The notes under the pieces: generated by a model | Database searches by the model: none | What the model saw: only the letters and a program-made list of their open reading frames with translations | What the model was told of the DNA's origin: nothing | Made by a program: the position numbers and the translations under genes | Shown here: in pieces, positions 34,182 through 43,035 of the stretch | How the letters are laid out: each line of letters begins with the position of its first letter | Position numbering within the stretch: the first letter of the stretch is position 1 | Assembly: GCA_945878845.1 (NCBI GenBank) | Contig: CAMCUB010000015.1 | Span: 1 to 64,000 of the forward strand | DNA: 64,000 nt | Direction of reading: 5' to 3' | Source of the DNA: Erythrobacter sanguineus | GTDB lineage: Bacteria; Pseudomonadota; Alphaproteobacteria; Sphingomonadales; Sphingomonadaceae

Positions 34182-34460
34182 ATGATCAGATCCGAACTGT
34201 TGCAGGAATTGCACAAGGACAACCCAGACCTGCGCGCTGACGAGATCGAGCAGGTGGTGGACATCTTCTTTGACGAGATCGCCCAGCGGCTCGCTGAGGG
34301 CGGTCGGGTGGAGCTGCGCGGCTTCGGCGCGTTCTCGACCCGCGACCGCGAGGCGAGAAGCGGACGCAATCCGCGCACCGGCGAAACGGTGGACGTGCCT
34401 TCCAAGCGCGTGCCCTATTTCAAGGCCGGCAAGGAAATCCGCGAGCGTCTTAACAAGTAG
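34182..34460 (+). CDS. ihfB: Integration host factor beta subunit
   Basis: A 92-residue HU/IHF-family DNA-bending protein. MIRSELLQELHKDNP...  and the arm sequence RGFGAFSTRDREARSGRNPRTGETVDVPSKRVPYFKAGKEIRERLN follow the IhfB pattern (E in ELRGFG, GRNPRTGE, the PYFKAGKEIRERLN end) more closely than HU. It pairs with IhfA, encoded elsewhere. GGGAGA precedes the ATG. The stop codon lies inside its terminator stem. Confidence 0.92.
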   Translation: MIRSELLQELHKDNPDLRADEIEQVVDIFFDEIAQRLAEGGRVELRGFGAFSTRDREARSGRNPRTGETVDVPSKRVPYFKAGKEIRERLNK

Positions 34461-34483
34461 GGGGCGCCTCCGCGCCCCCTACT
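34456..34483 (+). terminator. ihfB terminator containing the stop codon
   Basis: A perfect 12-bp stem, AGTAGGGGGCGC against GCGCCCCCTACT, with loop CTCC. The TAG stop of ihfB is part of the left arm. The GGGGGCGC-CTCC-GCGCCCCC core is the same as in the hairpin behind purH. Confidence 0.75.
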
Positions 34484-34635
34484 CGGCGCTATTCCCTCCG
34501 CTCCGCTCCGGGGCGCCTGCGGCTCGCGCCGTGCGCTCGCGGTCGCTCGCGCGACCGAGCCACCGCTCCCTTCAACGTTCGCGTTTGGCGCTGAACGGCC
34601 CCGAAGGGGCCGCAAGCGCGAACGCGCGCCCGCAG
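34460..34635 (+). repeat. Extragenic repeat block behind ihfB
   Basis: 34460-34537 aligns with 19657-19735 behind purH: same hairpin, then a shared CTCCGCT/CTTCGCT stretch and CCTGCGGCTCGCGC ending in GTGCGCT. Further along, GGGCCGCAAG (34607-34616) and CGCCCGCAG (34627-34635) repeat the pair found at 33497-33525 with identical spacing. No coding potential is seen in this 237-base gap. Confidence 0.65.
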
Positions 34636-34697
34636 CGACGCGCCCGTAGGGCGTGTGAGCGAGGATTTCGCATCGCGGATGCGATGCGGAACACGAA

Positions 34698-36380
34698 TTA
34701 CGCCGCGCGCGGCAGCGGATCATCGTGCGCGAGGTTCGGGACGGGCAGCGCGCGCTCCACGCCGAGCGCGGCGAACACCAGTTCGGTGAGGCGCTCGCCC
34801 CCGCCGCTCATGCTCATGTCGACCGGCAGCATGCCGAGCGCGGCCATGTCATCGATGTCCTCGGCGCCGGGCACGGCGATGATCCGCGTCATGGTCGGCG
34901 CGCGGGTCTCGACCAGCGGGGTGAGCTCGCGCGAGACGTCGGTGACCCCGGTCGCGATCACCAGCACCTGACGGCGGTCCATTCCGATCGCGTCCCAGCT
35001 GCGCGGGTCGGCGGGATTGGCGCGGTGAACGTGGTAGCCATCGGCGAGCGCGATCTGGAAGCGATCGTGGTCGGGCTCGAGCGCGAGGTAATCGACGTCG
35101 TTATAGGCGAGCGCATCGGCCACGGCGCGCCCCGCCGGGGTCATGCCGATGATCACGACCGGCGCGTCGTCGCCCGCCATCTTGGCGTCGGGCGGCCCAG
35201 CGCGCAGGCGTCCGGCGAGCTTGCGGCCGAGGTTGGAGACGAACGGCGTCGCCGCCAAACTGATCGCGATCGCGGTGACCATCGCGGAGACCAGCCGCGG
35301 TTCGGCCAGCCCGGCGACCGCAGGCAATGCCAGCAGCACCAGCGTGAACTCGCTCCCCTGCCCCAGCAAAAACCCGAGCTGGATCGAGCCCGGCACCGAC
35401 CGGCGATTGAGCAGCGCGGCGACCACGTTAAAGGCGCATTTCGCCGCGATTACGCCGAGCGTCATCGCCACCACTAGCTGCCAGTCGGCGACTAGCTGTG
35501 CGGGGTCGATCGACAGGCCGACCGAGATGAAAAAGAAGCTCATGAACAGCCCGCGGAATGCGTCGATCTCTGTCTGCACCAGGATCCGGTAGCGCGAATC
35601 CGCGACCGCCATGCCGCCGAGGAAAGCCCCCAAGGTCAGCGACAGCCCCGCCATGCCCGTCGCCCACCCGGCGGCAAGCGCGATGAACAGCGCGGTGGCG
35701 GTGTAGACCTCGGTCGTGCCCGCGCGGGCGATGAGGCCGAACAATGGCTCGGTGAGGTAGCGGGCGAACAGCACCGCGATGGCGAAGGCGGCGAGCGCCT
35801 TGGCCCCGGCGATCCCGAGCGCGGGCGCCAGTGCCCCGCCGCTCGCCAGCGCGCCGGCGGTGACCAGCAGCAGGATCGCGGCGATGTCCTGGAAGATCAG
35901 GATCGATTGCGCCGCGCGGCCCACCGGGCAGTCCTCCTACCCCCGCTCGCGCACCAGGCCGATGACGACGGCGGTGGAGGAGAGCCCCATCCCGAAGCCC
36001 GCGATCACCGCGAAGGTCGGCGGCAGGCCGAAGGCCCAGAACAGCGCCGAAAAGGCCCCGCCCGCAACGATCATCTGCAAGCTGCCGAAGCCGAAGATGT
36101 TGCTCGCCTCGGCGCGGATCCGGCCCAATGAGAAGTGCAGGCCGAGGTTGAACAGCAGGAACATCACCCCCGCCTCGGCCATCGCGGCGACCACCGAGCC
36201 GCTGAAATCCCCCGCCATCCCTAGGCTCGACAGGCCGAGCCCCATGCCGAGATAGCCGACGATCGGGTTCAGCCGCAGCGCCCGGCTGCCGAGCGCGGCG
36301 GCAATGCCGAGGCCCAGCAGCGTGATCGCCGGCTGGATCGTCTCGACCACCGAATGCGCGTCTGTCATCTCGCCCGCCAT
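34698..36380 (-). pseudogene. KefB/YbaL-type cation:proton antiporter interrupted by an amber codon
   Basis: A 12-helix CPA2 antiporter with C-terminal Rossmann (RCK/TrkA-N) domain (VVIIGMTPAGRAVADAL..., near the last 150 residues). The frame runs without shift from ATG 36380 to 34698 except for TAG at 35937-35939, codon 148. Alignment by eye to KefC-type proteins (ERN-L-xxxxMGR versus ERG-stop-EDCPVGR) shows that the stop replaces one residue. Directly behind the TAG lie GGAGGA and, seven bases on, GTG, which starts PVGRAAQ's GRAAQSILIFQD. It is therefore either a fresh nonsense mutation, a sequence error, or a split gene joined by reinitiation. Confidence 0.8.
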
Positions 36381-36500
36381 CAAGCGCCTCGCCCAGTGTA
36401 AGTCCGTAAGCCGCCCAGATGGGGCCTTGCAGCGGTGGTGGCAAGCGCAAGCCACAGGCTCTGGCCTTGGCGGGGCCTTCTGTGGCAAGGGCTGAGCGAT

Positions 36501-36582
36501 GCGGGCGTGGCGGAATGGTAGACGCCGGGGACTTAAAATCCCCTGATCTTTGATCGTGCGGGTTCGAGTCCCGCCGCCCGTA
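36501..36582 (+). tRNA. tRNA-Leu (anticodon TAA)
   Basis: Acceptor GCGGGCG/CGCCCGT (one G-T pair), anticodon loop CTTAAAA giving TAA, long variable arm typical of class II tRNAs (TGATCTTTGATCGT region), T arm GCGGG-TTCGAGT-CCCGC, discriminator A. The CCA end is not encoded, in contrast to the tRNA-Arg of this window. No att-like duplication was noticed near it. Confidence 0.95.
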
Positions 36583-36776
36583 CACAGGCCCCCGCGGCCC
36601 CGGCAGCAGCACCCTCTGCGTCATTTTGCCAATGCGGCATGCGACCCGCCCGGGGCCCCCATTAGCTCCCCCTTAACGCCTTCCTGCGTAATCCCCTGAG
36701 AGAAGCGTGGGGTAGACCGTCCCGCGCACGTCTCGCCAGTGCCAGGACCAGGGGCTGTCGGGTTGGGACAACAGGC

Positions 36777-37436
36777 ATGGAACCAGCGAGCCAACACGCA
36801 CGCCTCGAACCACTCCCGGAGCAGCCCGGCGCCGAGCAGCGCACTGCGCCGCGCTTCACGCTGCTGATCCGGGCGGCCAAGCTGGTTTCGGCCCAGGGCG
36901 AGTTCGTTTGCGTGATCCGCGACGTATCGGAGACCGGGGTGAGCGTCCGCCTGTTCCACGGCCTGCCCTCGTGCAAGGACTTCGCGCTGCACATGCCGGC
37001 CGGCCCGGTCTACGAAATCGCGCGGGTCTGGCACAAGGGCAACGAGGCGGGCTTCACCTTCGCCGAGGGGGTTGAGGTCGAAAAGCTCGTCAACGAAGCG
37101 AGCGACTACCCCAAGCGCGGCCTGCGGCTGGCGCTGTGCTTCCCGGTGACGGTGAACATGCTCGCGGGACAGTTCGAGGCCCTGGTCGAGAACTTCTCAC
37201 AGCAAGGCGCGCGGCTGACCTGCGACAAATTGCTGGCGATCGACCAGACCGTGCGCCTCGCCATGCCTGCCGTCGGCGGCGGCAAGCCGCGCGAGGTGCG
37301 CGCAAAAGTGCGCTGGCGGCGCGACCAGCATTACGGGGTGGTGTTCGACGACACCTTCACGCTCGGCGATTTCGCGCGGATCGCGGCATTGCTTCAGGCC
37401 CCCGCGCTGCTCGAAGAGAGCACCGCGCCCGCCTAG
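36777..37436 (+). CDS. PilZ domain protein
   Basis: A 219-residue protein that looks like two tandem PilZ-like barrels. The first begins with EQRTAPRFTLLIRAAKL (R-x3-R-like) and continues with CVIRDVSETGVSVRLF (D-x-S-x-x-G). The second (PKRGLRLALCFPVTV ... ALVENFSQQGARL) keeps the S-x-x-G. PilZ domains bind cyclic-di-GMP and affect motility or polysaccharide output; only the first repeat has a full binding signature. It overlaps the convergent msrB by four bases. Confidence 0.82.
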   Translation: MEPASQHARLEPLPEQPGAEQRTAPRFTLLIRAAKLVSAQGEFVCVIRDVSETGVSVRLFHGLPSCKDFALHMPAGPVYEIARVWHKGNEAGFTFAEGVEVEKLVNEASDYPKRGLRLALCFPVTVNMLAGQFEALVENFSQQGARLTCDKLLAIDQTVRLAMPAVGGGKPREVRAKVRWRRDQHYGVVFDDTFTLGDFARIAALLQAPALLEESTAPA

Positions 37437-37933
37437 GCAGGCACGAATTTCAGCGCCACGCCGTTGATGCAGTGGCGCTTGCCGGTGGGCTTGGGCCCGT
37501 CACCGAAAATATGCCCCAGATGCCCGCCGCAATCGGCGCAGTGCACTTCGGTGCGCGGGTAGCCGAGCAGATAATCGGTGCTGGTGCCCACGGCCCCCTT
37601 GTCGATCGCCTGCCAGAAGCTCGGCCAGCCGGTGCCGCTCTCATACTTGGTCGCCGAGGAATAGAGCTGGTTGCTGCAAGCCGCACACACGAAGGTGCCC
37701 TTGCGCTTTTCCTTGTTGAGCGGCGAGGTGAAGGCGCGCTCGGTCCCGGCCTCGCGCAGCACGTAGAACTGGTCGCGGGTCAGCAGCTTCTTCCACTCGG
37801 CTTGCGTCTTGCCCTTGGGATAGGACTTGGCCTCGGCGGGCGAGGCACCGCAGGCGCTGACGAAGGGCAGCAGGCCGCCGATCGCGGCGCTGGCGGCGAG
37901 CAGGCGGCGGCGGTTCAGGACGGGCAGGCGCAT
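37433..37933 (-). CDS. msrB: Exported peptide-methionine (R)-S-oxide reductase
   Basis: A 166-residue MsrB. The N-terminus LNRRRLLAASAAIGGLLPFVSAC combines a twin-arginine-like signal and a lipobox-like Cys, so it is exported. Zinc cysteines C83/C86 (CAAC) and C132/C135 (CADC), the GTGWPSFW block and catalytic C155 (KRHCINGVAL) are present. With the exported MsrA at 20,230 it forms an unlinked periplasmic methionine repair pair. Confidence 0.94.
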   Translation of the reverse strand: MRLPVLNRRRLLAASAAIGGLLPFVSACGASPAEAKSYPKGKTQAEWKKLLTRDQFYVLREAGTERAFTSPLNKEKRKGTFVCAACSNQLYSSATKYESGTGWPSFWQAIDKGAVGTSTDYLLGYPRTEVHCADCGGHLGHIFGDGPKPTGKRHCINGVALKFVPA

Positions 37934-38017
37934 GGAAATCTCCGTGGAGCGGGCGCTATGCCCGCTTACCCTTTTACGTCGAAAACGGCCCGCAGGTTTC
38001 ACCCCCCGAAAAAAGCC

Positions 38018-39370
38018 TCAGAACGTGGTGATCTCGACCTCGAGCTTGCGGAAGCCGTGGACGAAGTTCGCGCGCACCCGCTCGACATCGCCTGCGACAT
38101 GCACGCGCATCCGGCGCTTGTGCATTTCCTCGAGCAGCACGCGCAGTTGCAGCTCCGCCAGCCGCGCGCCGACGCAGCGGTGGATGCCATAGCCGAAGGC
38201 CAAGTGACGCCGGGCGTTGTCGCGCGTGATGTCGAGCTTGTCGGCGTCCTCGAACACCTCCTCGTCACGGTTGGCGCTGATGTACCACAGCACCACCTTG
38301 TCGCCCGCCTTGATGGTCTGGCCGAACACCTCGGTATCCTCGGTGCAGGTGCGGCGCATGTGGGCGAGCGGCACCTGCATGCGCAGGATTTCCTGCACTG
38401 CATTGGGGATCAGCGACGGGTCTTCCTCGAAGCGCTTGCGCTGGTCGGGGAACTTGTCGAGCGCGTGGATGATCCCGCTCATGGTGTTGCGGGTGGTGTC
38501 GTTGCCGCCGACGATCAGCAGCACCAGATTGCCCATGAATTCTTCCGGGCTCATCTGGTTCATCGCGGGCGAGTGGATCATCATCGAGATGAGATCATTG
38601 CCCGGCTCCTTGTCCATCGTCCGCTCGATCCACAGCGTCTGGAAATAGGCCCCCATCTCCTGAAGGATGCCCCAGCGCATCTCGTCGAGCTCGCGGATCG
38701 CGCCCAGCTCGGTATCGCCCGACCAGTCGGACCAGAAGGTCAGCAAGCGGCGGTCTTCCCAGGGGAAGCCGAACAGGATCGCGAGCATGCCGGTGGTCAG
38801 TTCGATCGAGACGGTATCGACCCAGTCGAACACTTGCCCACGCGGCAGCGAATCGAGCAATTCCCCGGTGCGGGCGCGGATTTCCGCCTCCATGTCGGTG
38901 ACGGCGGACGGCGTGAACTTGGGCGCGACGGTGCGGCGCTGGCCGGTGTGCTGCGGGCGGTCCATCGCGATGAACATCGGCAGCTGGCGCGGCTCGCGGC
39001 CCCATTCGGCCAGCTCTTCGGCGGTCGGCGGCTGGAGGATGGTGATGCCGCCATGCTCCCAGCTCGACGAGAAGGTTTCGGGCAGGGCCTCGATATGCTG
39101 GATCGCCTTGTGGCCGACCACCGCCCAATAGGGACCGAAGGGGCTTTCGGGAATGTAGTGGAGCTGGCCGGCCTTGCGCATTTCGGCGAACACCGGCTGC
39201 CACTTGTCCTCGAAATAGATGTCCGAGCGGCTGACGTCCCACGGGTGCGAGTGCTGGAGGCGTTCTTCCGGGTGGCTTTCGAAATGGGCCTTGAGCGCTT
39301 CGTAGGAGGAAGGCTCGCGGCGCACTTGCGGGCGCTGGATTCCGGGCGTTGCTGGGGCAATAGTGGCCAT
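38018..39370 (-). CDS. Cytochrome P450 of the CYP153 type (alkane/fatty-acid terminal hydroxylase)
   Basis: A 450-residue soluble P450. Seen: I-helix GGNDTTRNTMSG (288-299), K-helix E327-x-x-R330, and heme loop FGYGIHRCVGARLAE with axial C399. The wording LLIVGGNDTTRNTMSG and SPFGPYW match CYP153A proteins, which hydroxylate the terminal carbon of alkanes and fatty acids. They need a ferredoxin and a ferredoxin reductase; no ferredoxin gene is beside it, but a reductase-like gene lies at 43,028-44,272. Likely role: growth on or detoxification of hydrocarbons. Confidence 0.9.
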   Translation of the reverse strand: MATIAPATPGIQRPQVRREPSSYEALKAHFESHPEERLQHSHPWDVSRSDIYFEDKWQPVFAEMRKAGQLHYIPESPFGPYWAVVGHKAIQHIEALPETFSSSWEHGGITILQPPTAEELAEWGREPRQLPMFIAMDRPQHTGQRRTVAPKFTPSAVTDMEAEIRARTGELLDSLPRGQVFDWVDTVSIELTTGMLAILFGFPWEDRRLLTFWSDWSGDTELGAIRELDEMRWGILQEMGAYFQTLWIERTMDKEPGNDLISMMIHSPAMNQMSPEEFMGNLVLLIVGGNDTTRNTMSGIIHALDKFPDQRKRFEEDPSLIPNAVQEILRMQVPLAHMRRTCTEDTEVFGQTIKAGDKVVLWYISANRDEEVFEDADKLDITRDNARRHLAFGYGIHRCVGARLAELQLRVLLEEMHKRRMRVHVAGDVERVRANFVHGFRKLEVEITTF

Positions 39371-39432
39371 GAATGTCTCCCGTCGGGCGGTTTTTTTGGT
39401 GTGAGGCCGCTCCGTTACGAGTCGCAGTCTGA

Positions 39433-39464
39433 CGCAACTTACACCAATGTCAATATGAGTTGCG
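39433..39464. promoter_or_regulatory. Candidate operator upstream of CYP153
   Basis: CGCAACT (39433-39439) and AGTTGCG (39458-39464) are a 7-bp inverted repeat in an AT-rich island 63-94 bases before the P450 start. On the minus strand TTGACA (39446-39451) lies inside the spacer and could be a -35 box, so a repressor here would cover the promoter. Confidence 0.45.
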
Positions 39465-39678
39465 ATTCGGGACGGATTGGGCGCTTTCCTACAAGCGGGC
39501 GGCCTGACATGATCGGCGGCATGACGCGCGTTTCACCCCGCTTTCGGTCCGCGCCCGGCGCAGCGGGGGGGCGCCGCGCGGGGGACGGATTTCCGGTCCT
39601 GTACAGTGTCTCATGTGTCTCATGGTTCAGCCTTGCGAGGCGCAAGCTGAACGGCCGACAAGCGACTCGGGAGCAGGC

Positions 39679-40935
39679 TCAGGCGGGGAGGCGGCCGCCC
39701 TTACGGCGCTTGTCGCGCCCTGCTCCGCCCGACTTCATCACCCGCTTGCGGAACAGCAGCGAGCCCGCCTTGACGATCCCCACCACCGCGAGCGCCTGCC
39801 AGGCGAGCGCGAGCGCGTGGGTCCACAGCTGCGGCTCCATCGCCGCGCGCGCCAACATCGCGAAGGGCGAGGACAGCGGGAAGGCCATCGCGACCATCTC
39901 CATCGCCGAACCCGGCTGGTTGATGGTGTATGCGGCGAGGAAGAACACCATCAGCTGGAGCATGGTGACCGGCATCGAGAGCGTCTGCACCTCGCGCACC
40001 GAGGTCGCCATCGAACCGATCGTCAGGAACAGCGCGCCGAGCAGGAGGTAGGCCATCGCGAAGTAGAGGATGCCGAGCAGGACGAACAACGGCCAGCCCA
40101 CCGCAGGCGCGGGGAGGTTGGTGATGTCGAAGCCGGTGACGCGGGTGATCACCTCGCCCGCTCCGCCGAACAGCGCGAAACCGGCGAGGCCCCACACGGT
40201 GATGCCGACAAAGGAGACGCCGAGCATCGCGAACAGCTTGCCCATGAACACCGCATCCATCGGGATCGCAGCGGCGAGGATCTCGATGATCTTGTTGGCC
40301 TTCTCCTCGACAAGGTTGGAAAGCACCATGCCTGCAAGCAGCATGGTCAGCAGGAACAGCAGCATCTGCGCGATCTGGGCGGTCTGGATGCGGGTGGTGC
40401 GCTCGTCTGCGGCGCTGGTCGCGACCGGCGTGGCGCTGACCTCCGGGAAGGCGGCAGGCTCGGCGGCAAGCGCGTGGCCGGCGATGAGGCTGACGGGGCC
40501 CTGCCAGCGCGCGATCTGGCCCTCGGTGCCGACGAGGACCGGGCTTTGCGGCGTGCCGGTGAGGATCGCGGCGTAGTTGCCCTGGCGCGCCTCCATGAAG
40601 GCCTGCGCGTCGAAGGCAGGGTCGCCCGCGGCCTCGGGGACGGGCTGGAGCCGGGGGAGCGCGAAGGGCAGCTGCGGGGCAAGGCGCTCGCCCGCGGCGA
40701 CCATCGCGGCGGTGTCGGTGGGGCTCATGGCGACGCCGACCTCGTAGGAGACCGCATCGCGCTGGACCTCGCCGCCGATCGACCCGGCGAGCCCACCGAC
40801 GATGACCGGGAACAGCGGGCCGAGCAGGAAGAACAGGAAGGCGCGGCTGAACAGCACCGCGACGAAGTCACGCCGGGCGATGACCCAGGCGGCCTCCATG
40901 GCGGAGAGGCGCGGGCGGAGCGGAAGGTCGGTCAT
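39679..40935 (-). CDS. ABC exporter permease (NatB-like, ABC-2 type)
   Basis: A 418-residue membrane protein: one N-terminal helix (FLFFLLGPLFPVIVGGL), a large periplasmic domain (about 55-205), then five or six C-terminal helices starting with AQMLLFLLTMLLAGMVLSNLVEEKANKIIEIL. That last phrase is diagnostic of the NatB/YhaP sodium-export-like permeases. It is ATGA-coupled to the ATPase gene. Substrate (Na+, drug or other) is not determinable. Confidence 0.88.
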   Translation of the reverse strand: MTDLPLRPRLSAMEAAWVIARRDFVAVLFSRAFLFFLLGPLFPVIVGGLAGSIGGEVQRDAVSYEVGVAMSPTDTAAMVAAGERLAPQLPFALPRLQPVPEAAGDPAFDAQAFMEARQGNYAAILTGTPQSPVLVGTEGQIARWQGPVSLIAGHALAAEPAAFPEVSATPVATSAADERTTRIQTAQIAQMLLFLLTMLLAGMVLSNLVEEKANKIIEILAAAIPMDAVFMGKLFAMLGVSFVGITVWGLAGFALFGGAGEVITRVTGFDITNLPAPAVGWPLFVLLGILYFAMAYLLLGALFLTIGSMATSVREVQTLSMPVTMLQLMVFFLAAYTINQPGSAMEMVAMAFPLSSPFAMLARAAMEPQLWTHALALAWQALAVVGIVKAGSLLFRKRVMKSGGAGRDKRRKGGRLPA

Positions 40936-41942
40936 GCGTTGGCTCCCTCGCTGTCGGCCTGCAACTGGCGCGCGGCGGCCTCGCCCGCGATGGCGACGAA
41001 GGCGTCGTGCAGCCCTGCGCGCTCGATCGAGAGCGAGAGGATCCCTGCCTCGCCTTCGATCAGCCCCTTGAGCAGCGGTTCGATGCCGCTCTCGGGGAGC
41101 GGGAACTGGAAGAAGTCGCCGTTGCGGCGGGTCTCGGCGGGCAGGGCGGACAGCCACGCCCCCTCGCGCGCCCGGGTCTCGAGCCGGACCTGCGCCGGGA
41201 TGCGATCACGCGCGGCCTCGACCGAGCCTGCGTATGGCACCTTGCCGCCGGCAATGATCGCGACGCCCTCGCACAGGCGTTCGGCATGGTGAATGACGTG
41301 GGTGGAGAAGATCACGGTGACGCCGTCATCCGCCAGCGCGCGGATCATCAGCTCGAGCTTGCCCTGGTTGATCGCGTCGAGGCCCGAGAAGGGCTCGTCG
41401 AGCACCACCAGCCGCGGCTCGTGCACCAGCGTGCCGAGCAGCTGGACGGTCTGGGCCATGCCCTTCGACAGCTGGCGGATCTGGCGATCGGCAGCGTGGC
41501 CGAGGCCGTGACGCTCGAGCAGGCCGACGGCGCGCTTGCGGCCTTCCTTCAAGGGCAGGCCCCGGAGTGCGCCCATGAAGGCGATCGCCTCGATGCACTT
41601 CATCGAAGGATAGAGCCCGCGCTCTTCGGGGAGGTAGCCGATCAGGCGGCCGATGTCGTGGGGCCGGTCATGCCCGAACACGCGGCGCACGCCCTGGTCG
41701 GGGTCGATGATGCCGAGCAGCATGCGCAGCGTGGTGGTCTTGCCCGCGCCATTGGGGCCGAGGATGCCGTAGATCGCGCCCTCGGGCACAGAGATGTCCA
41801 CCCCGTCGACCGCACGCGTGCCGTTGAAGCTCTTGACCAGCCCGCGCGCCTCGATGGCGAGCGGGCGCGCGTCTGCCGGGACGGCGCTGAAGCCCTCCGC
41901 TTGATTGCCCGAAAGGCTCTGATCGCTTACCGCCATGTCCAT
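40932..41942 (-). CDS. ABC exporter ATP-binding protein (NatA-like)
   Basis: A 336-residue ATPase: Walker A GPNGAGKTT (about 63-71), signature LSKGMAQ (variant of LSGGQ), Walker B LVVLDEPFSGLD and H-loop FSTHVIHHAE. A C-terminal extension of about 80 residues follows, as in NatA/CcmA-like proteins. It forms a two-gene unit with the permease and is divergent from queG across about 45 bases. Confidence 0.9.
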   Translation of the reverse strand: MDMAVSDQSLSGNQAEGFSAVPADARPLAIEARGLVKSFNGTRAVDGVDISVPEGAIYGILGPNGAGKTTTLRMLLGIIDPDQGVRRVFGHDRPHDIGRLIGYLPEERGLYPSMKCIEAIAFMGALRGLPLKEGRKRAVGLLERHGLGHAADRQIRQLSKGMAQTVQLLGTLVHEPRLVVLDEPFSGLDAINQGKLELMIRALADDGVTVIFSTHVIHHAERLCEGVAIIAGGKVPYAGSVEAARDRIPAQVRLETRAREGAWLSALPAETRRNGDFFQFPLPESGIEPLLKGLIEGEAGILSLSIERAGLHDAFVAIAGEAAARQLQADSEGANA

Positions 41943-41988
41943 GGCATACGCGGTTAGCGGACAGGATTAAACGGAGCCCTTGCCGACT

Positions 41989-43035
41989 ATGGTTAACACT
42001 GCCGCAACCCTTGCCGAGGCGGTCCATGAGCGGGCGCTCGCCTTCGGCTTCGCGGTGTGCGGCTTTGCCTCGGCCCGCGAGGACCCCCTGCGCTCGGCGC
42101 GGCTGGAGGAGTGGCTGGGCGAGGGGCACCACGGGTCGATGGAGTGGATGGCCGCGCGCCTCGAGCACCGCCGCTCGCCGCAAGGGCTGTGGCCCGAGGC
42201 GCGGAGCGTGATCGCGCTCGGCATGAGCTACGCCCCCGGGCACGATCCGCTGGCGCTGGAGGGCTCAGGCGAGCACGCCCGCATCTCGGTCTATGCGCAA
42301 GGCAAGGACTATCACGATGTGGTGAAGAAGCGCTTGAAGGCGCTCGCCCGGTGGCTGGTGGAGGCGGTGCCGGGAGCCCAAGTGAAGGTCTTCGTCGACA
42401 CCGCGCCGGTGATGGAAAAGCCCTTGGGCGAGGCGGCGGGGATCGGCTGGCAGGGCAAGCACACCAACCTCGTCAGCCCCAGTCACGGCAGCTGGTTGTT
42501 CCTCGGCGCGATTTACACGACTTTGGATCTGGCCCCCGCCGAGCCCCACCGCGACCAGTGCGGCAGCTGCCGCGCCTGCCTCGACGCCTGCCCCACCGAC
42601 GCCTTCCCCGCGCCCTACAAGCTCGATGCGCGGCGCTGCATTTCCTACCTCACCATCGAGCACAAGGGGCCGATAGCGGAGGAATTCCGCGAGGCGCTGG
42701 GCAATCGCATCTATGGCTGCGACGACTGCCTTGCGGTGTGCCCGTGGAACAAGTTCGCCTCCGAAGCGCAGGCGATCCGCGAGTTCCTCCCCCGCGCCGA
42801 ACTGGTCGCCCCGCGCCTCGGCGAGCTGCTGGCGCTGGATGATGCGGGCTTCCGCGCGCTGTTCTCGGGCTCACCGATCAAGCGCATCGGGCGCGACCGG
42901 TTTGTGAGGAACTGCCTCTATGCGGCGGGCAACAGCGGGAACGCCGCGTTGGCAGGGCAGGTCGAGGCGCTGACCCGCGACCCCGATCCGGTGGTGGCCG
43001 AGGCGGCGCAATGGGCGCTGGAGCGGCTCAGATAA
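41989..43035 (+). CDS. queG: Epoxyqueuosine reductase
   Basis: A 348-residue iron-sulfur, cobalamin-dependent enzyme that reduces epoxyqueuosine to queuosine in the wobble base of some tRNAs. Two ferredoxin-like clusters are seen: [16 protein letters not shown] and [14 protein letters not shown]; the C-terminal HEAT-like repeat ([26 protein letters not shown]) is also present. ATG 41989 with GGAG upstream was preferred to a TTG three codons earlier. Its end overlaps the convergent reductase gene by eight bases. Confidence 0.93.
   Translation: MVNTAATLAEAVHERALAFGFAVCGFASAREDPLRSARLEEWLGEGHHGSMEWMAARLEHRRSPQGLWPEARSVIALGMSYAPGHDPLALEGSGEHARISVYAQGKDYHDVVKKRLKALARWLVEAVPGAQVKVFVDTAPVMEKPLGEAAGIGWQGKHTNLVSPSHGSWLFLGAIYTTLDLAPAEPHRDQCGSCRACLDACPTDAFPAPYKLDARRCISYLTIEHKGPIAEEFREALGNRIYGCDDCLAVCPWNKFASEAQAIREFLPRAELVAPRLGELLALDDAGFRALFSGSPIKRIGRDRFVRNCLYAAGNSGNAALAGQVEALTRDPDPVVAEAAQWALERLR

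Noticed and set aside
34182..34460. HU rather than IHF
   Set aside because: The E-L-R-G-F-G, GRNPRTGE and PYFKAGKE wording fits IhfB better than HU, which has a different arm and C-terminus.
35428..36624. Frameshift explanation for the broken antiporter
   Set aside because: The two antiporter halves are in the same frame (35939 and 35924 differ by 15); the interruption is a stop codon, not a shift. This 398-codon frame is an out-of-frame reading.
37136..40051. 971-codon plus-strand open frame across PilZ, msrB, P450 and the ABC permease
   Set aside because: It crosses four recognised genes in other frames and has no domain; it is a GC-driven shadow.
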